Below, in pieces: positions 1 to 8,891 of a DNA stretch of 39,193 nucleotides (the first letter of the stretch is position 1; every line of letters begins with the position of its first letter). Location of the stretch: contig JAQERH010000013.1 in the NCBI GenBank assembly GCA_027698105.1, positions 1 through 39,193 of the forward strand. The letters run 5' to 3'. Below the pieces are notes generated by a model. It did no database searches. It worked only from the letters and a program-made list of their open reading frames with translations, and had not been told where the DNA came from. The position numbers were made by a program, and so were the translations under genes. The DNA comes from Lachnospiraceae bacterium AM93-12TA. GTDB lineage: Bacteria; Bacillota; Clostridia; Lachnospirales; Lachnospiraceae.

Positions 1-42
1 ACCGGCTGCCAAACGGAAAGATTTTAATTTTGCGAAAAACTA

Positions 43-768
43 TTGACACAATCCATGAACATGAAAAACGACGTAGCCTTTTTGCTGGATAACAGGCTGA
101 GTCTCTATGAGCACCAGTCTACCTGGAATCCTAATATGCCGCTTCGAGATTTATTTTACGTATCCAGAACGTATCAGGGTCTGGTGAAGGACGAAACCTT
201 GTATTCTTCTAAGAGATTAAAACTTCCGGCTCCTCACTTTCTGGTATTTTATAATGGAACGGAAGAGCGGGAGGAGAGCAGCGTTTTGAAACTGTCAGAT
301 TCTTTTGAATACGCGGGAACTCAGAAGGAAGAGCCAAATCTGGAGCTGAAGGTACTGGTGTTAAATATTAACCAGGGGAAAAATAAAGAGCTGCTGGAAT
401 TATGCCGGACGCTTAGGGAATATATGATTTTTGTAGATCGAATCCGCCTTTACACAAAAACCATGGAGTTAGACGCGGCGGCAAAGCGGGCGGTGGACGA
501 ATGTATCCATGAAGGAGTATTGTCGGACTTTCTTAGAAAAAATCGAGGGGAGGCTATCGAGATGAGCATTTTTGAGTATGATGAGGAACGGGAGATAAAG
601 CTGATCCGTAAGGCGGAGTACGAGGAAGGGAGAATAGCAACCTTAAAAAATCTGATTAGCAAAAAGATAGCAAAGGGTTGGCCGTACGAACGAATAGCAG
701 AGGATTTGGAGCTAGAATGTTCGGAAGTAGAGAAGCTGGCAGAGGAGATTATAAACAGTCAGAAGTAG
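43..768 (+). CDS. Rpn-family recombination-promoting nuclease/putative transposase, 5' end damaged
   Basis: The product resembles Rpn (PD-(D/E)XK, YhgA-like) proteins, which cut DNA and promote RecA-independent recombination. Seen: the core LYEHQST and MPLRDLFYVSR segments, followed by PAPHFLVFYNGT and a C-terminal charged helical region ending in a small helix-turn-helix-like tail (GWPYERIAEDLELE). The frame opens only at a TTG at 43 after an in-frame stop at 25-27, so the usual N-terminal ~50-60 residues, which carry part of the nuclease fold, are missing. Another frame upstream reads KTIDTI just before the MNMKND segment; family members usually have a tyrosine before MNMKND, so a small deletion near 55 could have split the gene. 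The window edge hides the rest. Family call is fairly sure; activity is unlikely if the frameshift is real. Confidence 0.7.
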   Translation: MTQSMNMKNDVAFLLDNRLSLYEHQSTWNPNMPLRDLFYVSRTYQGLVKDETLYSSKRLKLPAPHFLVFYNGTEEREESSVLKLSDSFEYAGTQKEEPNLELKVLVLNINQGKNKELLELCRTLREYMIFVDRIRLYTKTMELDAAAKRAVDECIHEGVLSDFLRKNRGEAIEMSIFEYDEEREIKLIRKAEYEEGRIATLKNLISKKIAKGWPYERIAEDLELECSEVEKLAEEIINSQK

Positions 769-1313
769 CAAAAATTGTTACGCTGAATTATTCAAAGATG
801 TGAGTTGAGAGGGAAAGGTCTTACAGGTTTGAGAGAAGACAATCCCATCCTGCCTTCCTTCCTCACTCATGCTATACTTATCTCAAAGCATATATTTTTT
901 ATCAATTATGCCGGACGCTTAGGGAATATATGATTTTTGTAGACCGGATCCGCTTTTACACGAAAATTATGGAGTTAGACGCGGCGGCAGAGAGGGCAGT
1001 AGACGAATGTATCCATGAGGGAGTGTTGTCGGACTTTCTTAGAAAAAACCGAGGGGAGGCTATCGAGATGAGTATTTTTGAGTATGACGAGGAGAGGGAG
1101 CTGAAACTGATCCGCAGAGCAGAGTATGAGGAGGGGCTGAAAGAAGGCCATGAGGCTGGGCTAGAGCAGGGGCGAATAACAACTTTAAAAAAATTGATTA
1201 GCAAAAAGCTGTCAAAAGGTTGGTCAGCAGCACAGATAGCAGAAGATTTAGAACTGGAATATTCGGAAGTAGAGAAGCTGGTAAAGGAGATTATAGATAG
1301 TCAGAAGAATTAA
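398..1313 (+). repeat. partial tandem duplication of the Rpn gene 3' part
   Basis: A segment beginning at 398 (AATTATGCCGGACGCTTAGG) recurs at 904, 506 bases downstream, and both copies run on to matching C-terminal coding sequence ending near 768 and 1313. The copies are highly similar. The second holds about 12 extra codons (LKEGHEAGLEQG region) that are absent from the first. This is a direct repeat made by duplication or by unequal recombination between two related Rpn genes. Confidence 0.75.
904..1313 (+). pseudogene. Rpn-family C-terminal fragment (second copy)
   Basis: This stretch reads from LCRTLREYM through the charged region to the tail SEVEKLVKEIIDSQKN, matching the last ~125 residues of the preceding Rpn gene. 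The nuclease core (EHQST region) is absent and the sequence just upstream of 904 is non-coding, so it is a gene remnant. A 127-residue product could start at ATG 930, but no good ribosome site precedes it. It keeps the glycine/glutamate-rich EEGLKEGHEAGLEQG linker typical of intact family members and lost from the first copy, so the two copies may derive from different parents. Confidence 0.65.
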
Positions 1314-1418
1314 GGAATGTGATGCTGAGGAGCTAGCTGTGGTTGAGCGAGTGATAGAGGAGCTGGTTAAACAGGATACATGATAAGTGCTGCAGCGTCA
1401 GAAATAGATAACATATAG

Positions 1419-1459
1419 GGTGAGAAGCTTGGAATAATTCAGGTTTCTCACCTTTTTTT
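1419..1459 (+). terminator. Rho-independent terminator
   Basis: The arms GGTGAGAA (1419-1426) and TTCTCACC (1445-1452) form an 8-bp stem with an 18-base loop, followed by seven T residues (1453-1459). It ends the Rpn region. Confidence 0.75.
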
Positions 1460-1685
1460 GCTTTAAATATAAAAAACAGAAAAATAGAGATAAAATAAAA
1501 ATATATAACAAAAAATACGCTTAAATACAAAACATATAGATAATTATAATATAGTATGGATTTTATAGAGAAAAACAATTTCCATAGAGGAATAGATACT
1601 GATATACTGGTTTTGTAGTGATATTGAAAAAATCAATACAGATATAAAAAAGTTTTAGAAACAAACAATAAGAGGCGGCAGATTT
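1460..1685 (+). promoter_or_regulatory. AT-rich upstream region of the peptide operon
   Basis: No gene is seen. The stretch is strongly AT-rich. It contains a perfect TATAAT at 1545-1550 that could be the -10 of the operon starting at 1686, but no convincing -35 is found 16-18 bases upstream, so the promoter is tentative. A GAGGCGG-like ribosome site lies just before ATG 1686. Confidence 0.3.
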
Positions 1686-2489
1686 ATGAATAGAAAAATT
1701 TATATCAGCGCAGATATCGAAGGCACTGCAGGGGCCTGTACATGGAAATTGGAAGACAGAAACAGTGATGAATATCATCAGCAGAGAAATATCCTGAAAC
1801 AGGAAATACTGGCAGCCGTAAGTGAAATAAACCGTATCGACAGCAGCTGTCAGATTACAATTAAAGATGCCCATAGCAGTGGATGCAACTACGATGTCAC
1901 AGATTTTCCGGCTAACTGTGAAATTGTCCGAGGCTGGGATGACGGGCCTTTGTGTATGATGCAGGAGCTGGATGAAACTTATTCTGCCGTGATTCTTTTG
2001 GGATATCACAGCTGTGCAGGAACAGATTTGTCTCCGCTGGCTCATACTTTTTCTTCCCTCAGATATTCTAAGGTTACATTAAATGGAAAGCTGATGTCAG
2101 AGTTTTTAATTAGTTTCTACATTGCAGGGATGTACCAGGTTCCTGTTGTGATGCTGAGTGGAGATTTGGGGATTTGTCAGGAGGCAGAACAGTATAATGC
2201 AAAAATAAAAACAGCAGCAGTGCAGAGAGGATGTGGAGCGTCTGTAATCAGTGTCTCTGAAGAGAAGGCAGAGCTGTTAATCAGAGGTGCTTTGAGAGAG
2301 GCCTTTGATGAGAAACATCATGAGACAGCACAGCTGCCGGAGTATTTTGTTCTTGATATCACTTATTTCAGTCATGCAGAAGCAAATAAACGGGCCTATT
2401 ACCCTGGATGCAAAAAAATTGATGCAGTAACAGTACGATTTGAGCATAAAGATTTCCGGGAGATACTGCGGGCGCTGCTATTTCTTTAA
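1686..2489 (+). CDS. dppA: D-aminopeptidase, M55 family (DppA-like)
   Basis: M55 zinc peptidases release N-terminal D-amino acids from short peptides such as D-Ala-D-Ala. The 267-residue length fits the family. Visible residues match the known DppA active site: D10 and E12 in SADIEG, H63 in DAHSSG, H108 in GYHS, H120 (nucleophile position) in LAHTFSS and E139 in LMSEF. There is no signal peptide, so it acts in the cytoplasm on imported peptides. It is the first gene of the peptide transport operon, as in Bacillus subtilis dppABCDE, supporting use of D-residue peptides, perhaps from cell-wall turnover. Start ATG 1686 is preceded by a GAGGCGG site. Confidence 0.9.
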   Translation: MNRKIYISADIEGTAGACTWKLEDRNSDEYHQQRNILKQEILAAVSEINRIDSSCQITIKDAHSSGCNYDVTDFPANCEIVRGWDDGPLCMMQELDETYSAVILLGYHSCAGTDLSPLAHTFSSLRYSKVTLNGKLMSEFLISFYIAGMYQVPVVMLSGDLGICQEAEQYNAKIKTAAVQRGCGASVISVSEEKAELLIRGALREAFDEKHHETAQLPEYFVLDITYFSHAEANKRAYYPGCKKIDAVTVRFEHKDFREILRALLFL

Positions 2490-2532
2490 AGAAGAGGTAA
2501 TCGAAGATAAATAAAAGAAAGATTGATTTGTC

Positions 2533-3456
2533 ATGAAAGGTTATATTGCACGAAAAATAGGAATTGGTTTTTTACAGATTTTTGTGGTATCCATAGCAAT
2601 CTTTTGTGTACTTCATGTTCTTCCGGGAGATCCGGTAGATGCATTGGTATCAGAGAAGGTGCCGCAGGAAAGAAGAGAAGAGTTAAGAGAAGAATGGGGA
2701 TTTAATAAACCGCTGCCGGAACAGTATTTAGACTGGGCAAAGGGAGTAGTATCTGGAGATTTAGGAAAATCCCTGAAGACGGGACTGAAAATTTCAGATT
2801 CGATGGCTATGCGTGTAGCATACAGTCTCCGCCTGTGTGGAATTGCACTGATTTTGCAGGTACTTATTTCAATTCCATTAGGAAGTCTTGCGGCCTGGAA
2901 ACGGGACAGCATATTCGACAAGATAGTGATGCAGTATTCGCTGATTACTTCTGCGATACCGACCTTTTGGATTGGAATGCTTCTGATCCTGCTGTTTGGC
3001 GTAAAGCTGAATTTGCTGCCAGCATCAGGCTATACTTCGTGGAAGCATTATATTATGCCAATTATGGCTATTGTGTTAGGCGGTTTATCAATGAACACAA
3101 GATTGATCCGAAGTGAAGTAATTGGTGCAATGAATGAAAGGTATGTGCAGACTGCGTATGCAAAGGGGCTGTCTGAAAACAAAATTTTGTTTTCCCATGT
3201 GCTGCGAAATGCGGTAATTGTTATTATTGTAAACGTCTTTTTGTCATTGCCATGGATTATTGCAGGATCCGTAGTTGTAGAGAATATATTTGCTATTCCG
3301 GGAATGGGAGCATGGATGACGAATGCTGTAATAAACAGGGATATTCCTGTTGTTCAGGCTTGTGTATTGATTATTTCTATTTTGACGGTATTTGCTAATA
3401 TTTGCTCTGATATTTTAGTGGCAGTAATGGATCCCAGAGCGCGCATTGCAGAATAA
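2533..3456 (+). CDS. dppB: peptide ABC transporter permease (DppB type)
   Basis: Inner-membrane permease of a dipeptide/oligopeptide importer (binding-protein-dependent family), 307 residues, the normal length. An N-terminal membrane helix (residues ~9-30) is followed by the extracytoplasmic loop with LPGDPVDAL and five further hydrophobic segments. The cytoplasmic EAA-like loop that docks the ATPases is visible around RYVQTAYAKGLSENKILFSHVLRNA (cytosolic, before the last helices), followed by the typical IPGMG near the C-terminus. It follows dppA by 43 bases and runs into the second permease. Substrate is inferred from neighbours, not from this sequence. Confidence 0.9.
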   Translation: MKGYIARKIGIGFLQIFVVSIAIFCVLHVLPGDPVDALVSEKVPQERREELREEWGFNKPLPEQYLDWAKGVVSGDLGKSLKTGLKISDSMAMRVAYSLRLCGIALILQVLISIPLGSLAAWKRDSIFDKIVMQYSLITSAIPTFWIGMLLILLFGVKLNLLPASGYTSWKHYIMPIMAIVLGGLSMNTRLIRSEVIGAMNERYVQTAYAKGLSENKILFSHVLRNAVIVIIVNVFLSLPWIIAGSVVVENIFAIPGMGAWMTNAVINRDIPVVQACVLIISILTVFANICSDILVAVMDPRARIAE

Positions 3457-3469
3457 TAATAGAAAAGTG

Positions 3470-4303
3470 ATGAGACTAACTATGGTAAAAAGATTTTTTA
3501 AAGAAAAAAAATGTGTTGCTGGCATGATTATGTTGCTTCTATTAATACTTGTTTCTGTGTTCTGTGAGCAGATTGCCCCATATGAGCCAGATGCTGGAAT
3601 TGCCGCTGAACATTTAATGCCTCCCAGCAGTGAACATCTTTTTGGGCAGGATGAGTATGGAAGAGATGTATTATCAAGAATTATTTATGGTACTCCGCTG
3701 GCGCTGAAAACAGTTTTTTTGGGTGCGCTGATTGAGCTGACAATAGGAGTGGTATTAGGATTGGTTTCTGGATACTGTGGGAAAGCAGTGGACGGTGTGA
3801 TTACATTTATTGGAGATGTAATATGGTCATTGCCCGGTATTGTAATAGCGATGACAATTGTCATGCTCTTAGGTCGGAGTCTGAATCATGTTATTTTAGC
3901 ATTGGCACTGGCAGGCTGGCCCAGATATCAGAGAACCGTAAGATCTAAAACTTTTATGCTGAAAAATCAGCCATTTGTAGAAACGGGTAAATCCTTTGGA
4001 GAAAAACCCTGGTCCATCCTTTTTTTGTATATCCTTCCCAGCGTATTGCCATCTGTTTTGGTAATGGCATCCATATCGATGCCTGGTTTCATTACATCCT
4101 CAGCGACATTGTCATTTTTGGGAATGGGTGCCCAGCCGCCATCTCCAGATTGGGGACTGGCGATAGGAAGAAGTGCCAGCGTAATTTTCAGAGCACCATG
4201 GCTGGTTATTTTCCCATGTCTGGCATTGATTTATACAATTATTACATTCAGCCTTCTTGGAGAAGGGATTAGGAATTTAATCGATCCTAATATGAAGAAT
4301 TAA
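3470..4303 (+). CDS. dppC: peptide ABC transporter permease (DppC type)
   Basis: Second permease of the importer. It has the DppC/OppC-type N-terminal helix and the signature loop HLFGQDEYGRDVLSRIIYG, then five membrane segments and the cytoplasmic coupling loop RTVRSKTFMLKNQPFVETGKS. The end LLGEGIRNLIDPN is typical. The frame is open back to a TTG at 3446 overlapping dppB. ATG 3470 (weak AGAAAAG site) or ATG 3482 is more likely; 3470 is given here. It is tightly spaced with dppB and the following ATPase, indicating one operon. Confidence 0.87.
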   Translation: MRLTMVKRFFKEKKCVAGMIMLLLLILVSVFCEQIAPYEPDAGIAAEHLMPPSSEHLFGQDEYGRDVLSRIIYGTPLALKTVFLGALIELTIGVVLGLVSGYCGKAVDGVITFIGDVIWSLPGIVIAMTIVMLLGRSLNHVILALALAGWPRYQRTVRSKTFMLKNQPFVETGKSFGEKPWSILFLYILPSVLPSVLVMASISMPGFITSSATLSFLGMGAQPPSPDWGLAIGRSASVIFRAPWLVIFPCLALIYTIITFSLLGEGIRNLIDPNMKN

Positions 4304-4320
4304 GAACAAGGGACAGACAT

Positions 4321-5307
4321 ATGAGTGAGTTACTTAAAATTACTGATTTCAGCGTAAATTATAAAATTGGAAAAAAACAGCTCTCTGCAATTAAAAATGT
4401 AGATTTGACAGTAAACGAAGGCGAGATAACTGCAGTTGTAGGAGAATCTGGCTGCGGAAAATCAACATTAGCTTATTCCATTGTACAGCTTCTGGACAAG
4501 CGCAAATCTTCAGTCAGTGGAAGTATTTTATATCAGGGAAAAGAACTGGTCGGTTTAAAGGCAAAAGAGATGGTGAAGATCAGGGGAAAAGAGATAGGAT
4601 TTATTTTTCAGAACCCGTTAGATTCCTTAAATCCTGTTATAAAAAGCGGAAATCAGGTGGTTGAAGCCATCTGCCTGGATGGAATTGACCGAAAAACAGC
4701 GTTTGAAAAAACCCAGACTCTGTACGAAAGAGTGAAAATGAGTGATCCGCTTCATCAGATGAGCCAGTATCCCCATGAATTATCAGGAGGAATGCGGCAG
4801 AGAGTCATGATTTCCATGATGGTTTCCCGTGAACCGAAACTGTTGATTGCAGATGAACCGACAACTGCATTAGATGTTACGATAGAAGCGGAAATTCTTC
4901 AGCTGCTGTCAGAACTAAAAGAAAAAAATAATACGTCAGTCCTTCTTATTACTCATAATCTTGGGGTAGTTTCCAAGATTGCTGATAAGGTAGCGGTTAT
5001 GTATGCAGGGCAGATTGTTGAATTTGGGAAAACAGAGGATGTATTGAAAAATCCATCCCACCCATATACACAGATGCTTTTAAAAGCCATTCCGAAAGGT
5101 ACAAAGCATGACGTTAAGCTGGAATCGATTCCGGGCACTGTTCCCAGATTTTATGATACAAATCAGGGATGTCGTTTTTATAATCGGTGCCCAATGGCAC
5201 AGAAAAAATGCGAAGCCTTTGCTCCGGAAAAGGTAAAGATTGACAACATTCACTACTGCTATTGTCATTTACTTGGGGGAGAACATGTTGAAGGAACCAC
5301 TGATTAA
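4321..5307 (+). CDS. dppD: peptide ABC transporter ATPase (DppD type)
   Basis: First ATPase of the importer, 328 residues. Walker A is GESGCGKST (41-49), the Q-loop is in IFQNPLDSLNP (~96-105), the signature is LSGGMRQR (154-161), Walker B is LLIADEPT (~174-181) and the switch histidine is in ITHNLG (~212). The C-terminal oligopeptide-transporter extension with IPGTVP and CRFYNRCP cysteines is present, as in DppD/OppD. Its last 23 bases overlap the next ATPase gene, implying translational coupling. Confidence 0.92.
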   Translation: MSELLKITDFSVNYKIGKKQLSAIKNVDLTVNEGEITAVVGESGCGKSTLAYSIVQLLDKRKSSVSGSILYQGKELVGLKAKEMVKIRGKEIGFIFQNPLDSLNPVIKSGNQVVEAICLDGIDRKTAFEKTQTLYERVKMSDPLHQMSQYPHELSGGMRQRVMISMMVSREPKLLIADEPTTALDVTIEAEILQLLSELKEKNNTSVLLITHNLGVVSKIADKVAVMYAGQIVEFGKTEDVLKNPSHPYTQMLLKAIPKGTKHDVKLESIPGTVPRFYDTNQGCRFYNRCPMAQKKCEAFAPEKVKIDNIHYCYCHLLGGEHVEGTTD

Positions 5308-6076
5308 AATAGAGAATGTAGGAAAGTGTTATGAAAAGAAAGGGCTCTTTGCTACAAAAGCAGTTCATGCTGTAGATAATGTAAGTTTTACTGTAGACAA
5401 GAATGAGATTTTAGGAATTGTTGGGGAATCGGGATCTGGAAAAACGACACTAGTGCGAATGATCCTGGGTTTGGAGAAGCCGACAACAGGAAAAATATGG
5501 ATGAATGGAATGGATGTCCACCATCAAAGCCGTGTTCAGAAGAAGGAGTTCCATCAGAAAGTTTCCGTTGTATTTCAGGATCCGGGAAGCAATTTTAATC
5601 CTCATTTTACGGTAGGGATGTCCATTATGAGACCTCTTCTGATTCATGGAGAAAAAAAAGAAGAGGCATATAAAAAAGCGGAGAAAGCCCTGGAACTGGT
5701 GAATCTGGATCCGTCTATTATGAATATTTATCCTAAATCCCTATCAGGGGGACAGCAGCAGAGAGTTGCCATTGCAAGGGCAATCATACTGCAGCCGGAA
5801 GTGATTATACTGGATGAACCGACCTCCGCGCTGGATATTTCTGTACAGGCACAGGTTCTTCTTCTGCTTTTATCACTCCAAAAGCAGTTTGGAATGACAT
5901 TTATTTTTATTTCGCATGATTTAAATGTAATAAAGTACATGTGCGACAGAATTGTAGTGATGCACCAGGGAAAGGCAGTTGAAATGGGAACTACGGAGCA
6001 GGTTATCTGCCACACAGAAAATGAGTATACGAAACGGCTTCTTGCAGCAGTTCCGCATATAGAAAACAGAAAGTAG
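5285..6076 (+). CDS. dppF: peptide ABC transporter ATPase (DppF type)
   Basis: Second ATPase of the importer. Walker A GESGSGKTT (47-55), signature LSGGQQQR, Walker B VIILDEPTSALD and the switch motif FISHDLNVIK are all present. The frame is open from 5240, but ATG 5285 has a GGGGGAG site just upstream inside dppD and begins the conserved ABC fold directly, so it is chosen (263 residues). Unlike its partner it ends soon after LLAAVP and lacks the cysteine-containing C-terminal extension, so only one ATPase of the pair carries it. Confidence 0.9.
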   Translation: MLKEPLIKIENVGKCYEKKGLFATKAVHAVDNVSFTVDKNEILGIVGESGSGKTTLVRMILGLEKPTTGKIWMNGMDVHHQSRVQKKEFHQKVSVVFQDPGSNFNPHFTVGMSIMRPLLIHGEKKEEAYKKAEKALELVNLDPSIMNIYPKSLSGGQQQRVAIARAIILQPEVIILDEPTSALDISVQAQVLLLLLSLQKQFGMTFIFISHDLNVIKYMCDRIVVMHQGKAVEMGTTEQVICHTENEYTKRLLAAVPHIENRK

Positions 6077-6148
6077 CAGCAGATTATTTTATATAATCGT
6101 TGTCTTAACGGCTGTTATGAATAAATTTTGAAACATAAGGAGGAGAAA

Positions 6149-7768
6149 ATGAAACTGAAAAAAGCAGCAGCTCTGGTTTTGGCGGCATCTATGTTGACAG
6201 GTATGTTAACTGGCTGCAGCGGAAATCAGGACAAGGAGACAAAGGAAACGGTATCAGCAGAGAAAAGTGAGTCATCTGCAGAAGCAAAAGATGAAATCAG
6301 GGATGTACTGAATATTGGTACAATTAATGAAGCATGGATTGGTACTGACGTAATTCAGTGCGATAACTTCTATGATATTCAGATGACATGTGCAGAACCG
6401 TTATTCCTGTATAATCATGATACAGGAGAAATCGGGGCGTGTCTGGCTTCCAAACCAGAAATCAGTGAAGATGGAACAGTAATGTCTTTTGAAATTCCCG
6501 AAGGCCTGAAATATTACAATGGGGAAGAATTAGAGCCAGAGGATGTAAAGGCATCTTTGGAATACGCACAAAAAGAAGGAACCATGAGCGAATTCCTTTC
6601 TGTTATTAAAAATATAGAAATTGACGGAAACAAAATTACGCTTACTATGGAACACTATTCAACCTCTTTGATTATCTGCCTGGCTAACCCATGCTTTGCT
6701 GTAATTGACAAGGATGAGCTGGAAAGTCTTCCGACTCAGGAGGAAAAGCTGTGGGGCGTACATCCGTATGGTCCTTATTATGTAGAAACCTACACAGAAG
6801 GTTCTAATGTAATCTTAAAGCGTAATGAGGGATATTATACACAGAATGAGCTTTTGGAAAATAAGGGACCGGCTAATATTGAAACCATTAACCTGACCTT
6901 CTATGAAGATGAATTTGCTGCACTGAATGCATTTAAGCAGAAAGATATTGATTACATTATCGGTTTGAGTGAGGATGGAGTTGCCGAATGCCAGAAAATT
7001 GCAGATGCAGAAATCAAATCAATCCTTCCTCCTATGGTAAGAGATCTTGAGATGAACGCGACAACAAGTGTGCTGCAGGATAAAAATCTCCGTCTTGCAA
7101 TTTCATACTTAATCGACAGACAGTCGATTGTAGAGGTGTTCGGCGGTGATTTAATGTGCCAGCCTGCATACAGCTATGTAACAAAAAATATTCTGTTCCA
7201 CTGTGACGATACAGATGAGTATTATAAGACAAACTATGCTGATAAACAGGAAGAAGGCCTTCAGCTGTTAAAGGATTCCGGATGGGAAGATACAGATGGA
7301 GACGGAATTCTGGACAAAGACGGTGAAAAACTTTCCCTGAAATTTATTGTTGCTTCCGGAGCAAATGAAATTGCGGCAGTAGAGCTCCAGAGACAGCTGA
7401 ATTCTTTTGGCTTTGATGTGCAGATTGAAACAATGGAGTACAACAAGCTCAGAGAATGCTACAATAATAAAGATTATGATATTGGTATCAGCAATTACTG
7501 GTGGTCCGAGCCGGCATATCATTTATGGATGATTGTATATGATCAGAACAATGGAATTGATATGGAAAAATACAGGGCAATGTGTTCTGAAGTAGAAAAC
7601 AGCTTTAATGGAGAAGAGACATTTAAACTGGTTGACGAGACACAGAGATATTTAATGGATCATGTTACATTAGCGCCGTTATACATCACAAGTTTTGCAC
7701 AGGCATACTACAATGATGTAAAACCGATCTTTGTGGTTGACGGTCTTTTCTTAAATGACTGTAAATAA
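6149..7768 (+). CDS. dppE: peptide-binding lipoprotein (SBP family 5)
   Basis: Extracellular substrate-binding protein of the importer, 539 residues. A lipoprotein signal peptide is clear: KLKK, hydrophobic core, lipobox LTGC with the lipidated cysteine at residue 23, then a charged flexible linker. The mature part shows family-5 features: LNIGTINE, the AEPLFLYN and EPEDVKASLEYA segments, and KDYDIGISNYWW near the C-terminus. The start ATG 6149 has a strong AAGGAGG site; an upstream TTG in the same frame is rejected. It follows dppF by 72 bases. A stable hairpin after the stop may protect its mRNA or lower expression of the genes behind it. Peptide specificity cannot be read. Confidence 0.9.
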   Translation: MKLKKAAALVLAASMLTGMLTGCSGNQDKETKETVSAEKSESSAEAKDEIRDVLNIGTINEAWIGTDVIQCDNFYDIQMTCAEPLFLYNHDTGEIGACLASKPEISEDGTVMSFEIPEGLKYYNGEELEPEDVKASLEYAQKEGTMSEFLSVIKNIEIDGNKITLTMEHYSTSLIICLANPCFAVIDKDELESLPTQEEKLWGVHPYGPYYVETYTEGSNVILKRNEGYYTQNELLENKGPANIETINLTFYEDEFAALNAFKQKDIDYIIGLSEDGVAECQKIADAEIKSILPPMVRDLEMNATTSVLQDKNLRLAISYLIDRQSIVEVFGGDLMCQPAYSYVTKNILFHCDDTDEYYKTNYADKQEEGLQLLKDSGWEDTDGDGILDKDGEKLSLKFIVASGANEIAAVELQRQLNSFGFDVQIETMEYNKLRECYNNKDYDIGISNYWWSEPAYHLWMIVYDQNNGIDMEKYRAMCSEVENSFNGEETFKLVDETQRYLMDHVTLAPLYITSFAQAYYNDVKPIFVVDGLFLNDCK

Positions 7769-7793
7769 GTAAACTCATATTGAAACATGGATT

Positions 7794-7827
7794 GACAGGA
7801 AGAAGGTGGCTTCATCTTCTTCTTGTC
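7794..7827 (+). terminator. intra-operon hairpin (attenuator or mRNA stabiliser)
   Basis: The arms GACAGGAAGAAG (7794-7805) and CTTCTTCTTGTC (7816-7827) pair over 12 bp with one G-U, closing a 10-base loop. Only a weak T-rich tail follows. It lies between the binding-protein gene and the M42 peptidase gene, where such hairpins often set different expression levels within a transport operon. Confidence 0.5.
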
Positions 7828-7857
7828 TTGCTTATCAGCATGGTGGAGAACTTAAAA

Positions 7858-8853
7858 ATGATTTTAAACAGTAATCTGCTGGAAAAAATGTGTGCTGCCT
7901 ACGGACCCAGCGGGAGAGAGCAGAGAATCCGGAAGATGATAGCAGAAGAAATAAAAGACTATGCAGACGATATAAAAGAAGATGCCATTGGAAATCTGAT
8001 TGTACACAAAAAAGGAAATGGGAAAAAAATTGCTGTAACTGCCCATATGGATCAGATTGGTTTTATGCTCAGATCCGTTGACGATAAAGGCAGATTTCGC
8101 GTTCTTCCGCTGGGTTCCATTAAACCCCTGAATATGATTGATACCAGAGTTCGAACAGAGACAGGAGAGCATGGAGTTGTTTTATGTGAAAAAAAATCAG
8201 CAGACACCACTGTTTCCTGCGATGACTTATATATTGAATTTGGCATGAATCCGAAAAAATCAGACAGCCTGGATTCTTTTAGAGGCCAGGAGATTGTAAT
8301 AAAAGCAGATTATTACGAAAATGAAGAGTTTATTATTTCAGGCGCCCTGGATGATCGAATAGGATGTTTTATTCTGGCAGAAGTGATAAAAAAGATTAAA
8401 TCGTGCAGGAATGATATGTATTTTATCTTTTCTGTTCAGGAGGAAAATGGATTTCAAGGCATACAGTCAGCCATTTCTACTGTTGAACCAGATCTTCTGC
8501 TGGCAGTCGATGTGACGTGCTCCAATGAAGAACTGAGGGGAATGAAAACAGATACATCTGTTGGAAAAGGTGCAGCATTAAAGGTGATGGATCACTTTAT
8601 GATTGTCTGCCAGGAAGTGATTGAATGGCTGAAAATGACAGCATCTGAAAATGGAATACCCTATCAGCTGGATATCAGCGATCATGGAGGAACAGATGCC
8701 TGCAAAGCGCAGAGATACCAAGGGGTAAAAGCAGGTGCAGTCTGTGTTCCTGCTAAAAATATACATTCGGGAAATGAAATAGTAAGTAAATCAGATGTAG
8801 CTGCCTGTCTGGAGCTAATCCAGGCAATCTCAGATACAGAAATCAATTTTTAA
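7858..8853 (+). CDS. M42-family aminopeptidase (FrvX/glutamyl aminopeptidase-like)
   Basis: M42 peptidases are cobalt/zinc-dependent tetrahedral aminopeptidases that degrade short peptides in the cytoplasm. Seen: CAAYGPSG start region, the first metal-site motif AHMDQIGF, ALDDRIGC (bridging aspartate), QEENGFQG with the catalytic glutamate pair, AVDVTCS and the late metal histidine in NIHSGNE. ATG 7858 is preceded by GGTGGAG and gives 331 residues, near family size. A longer frame from 7780 would run through the hairpin and add a non-family extension, so it is rejected. Co-transcription with the peptide importer and the D-aminopeptidase suggests it trims L-residues from the same imported peptides. 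Confidence 0.88.
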   Translation: MILNSNLLEKMCAAYGPSGREQRIRKMIAEEIKDYADDIKEDAIGNLIVHKKGNGKKIAVTAHMDQIGFMLRSVDDKGRFRVLPLGSIKPLNMIDTRVRTETGEHGVVLCEKKSADTTVSCDDLYIEFGMNPKKSDSLDSFRGQEIVIKADYYENEEFIISGALDDRIGCFILAEVIKKIKSCRNDMYFIFSVQEENGFQGIQSAISTVEPDLLLAVDVTCSNEELRGMKTDTSVGKGAALKVMDHFMIVCQEVIEWLKMTASENGIPYQLDISDHGGTDACKAQRYQGVKAGAVCVPAKNIHSGNEIVSKSDVAACLELIQAISDTEINF

Positions 8854-8891
8854 CAGACTGCATTTATGAATATATTGCGAGAAAGGAGAAG

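Noticed and set aside
1563..2045. 160-residue minus-strand ORF
   Set aside because: Antisense shadow of dppA, which has all its active-site residues on the plus strand.
3446..3469. TTG start for dppC overlapping dppB
   Set aside because: No ribosome site; ATG 3470 or 3482 fits family N-termini better.
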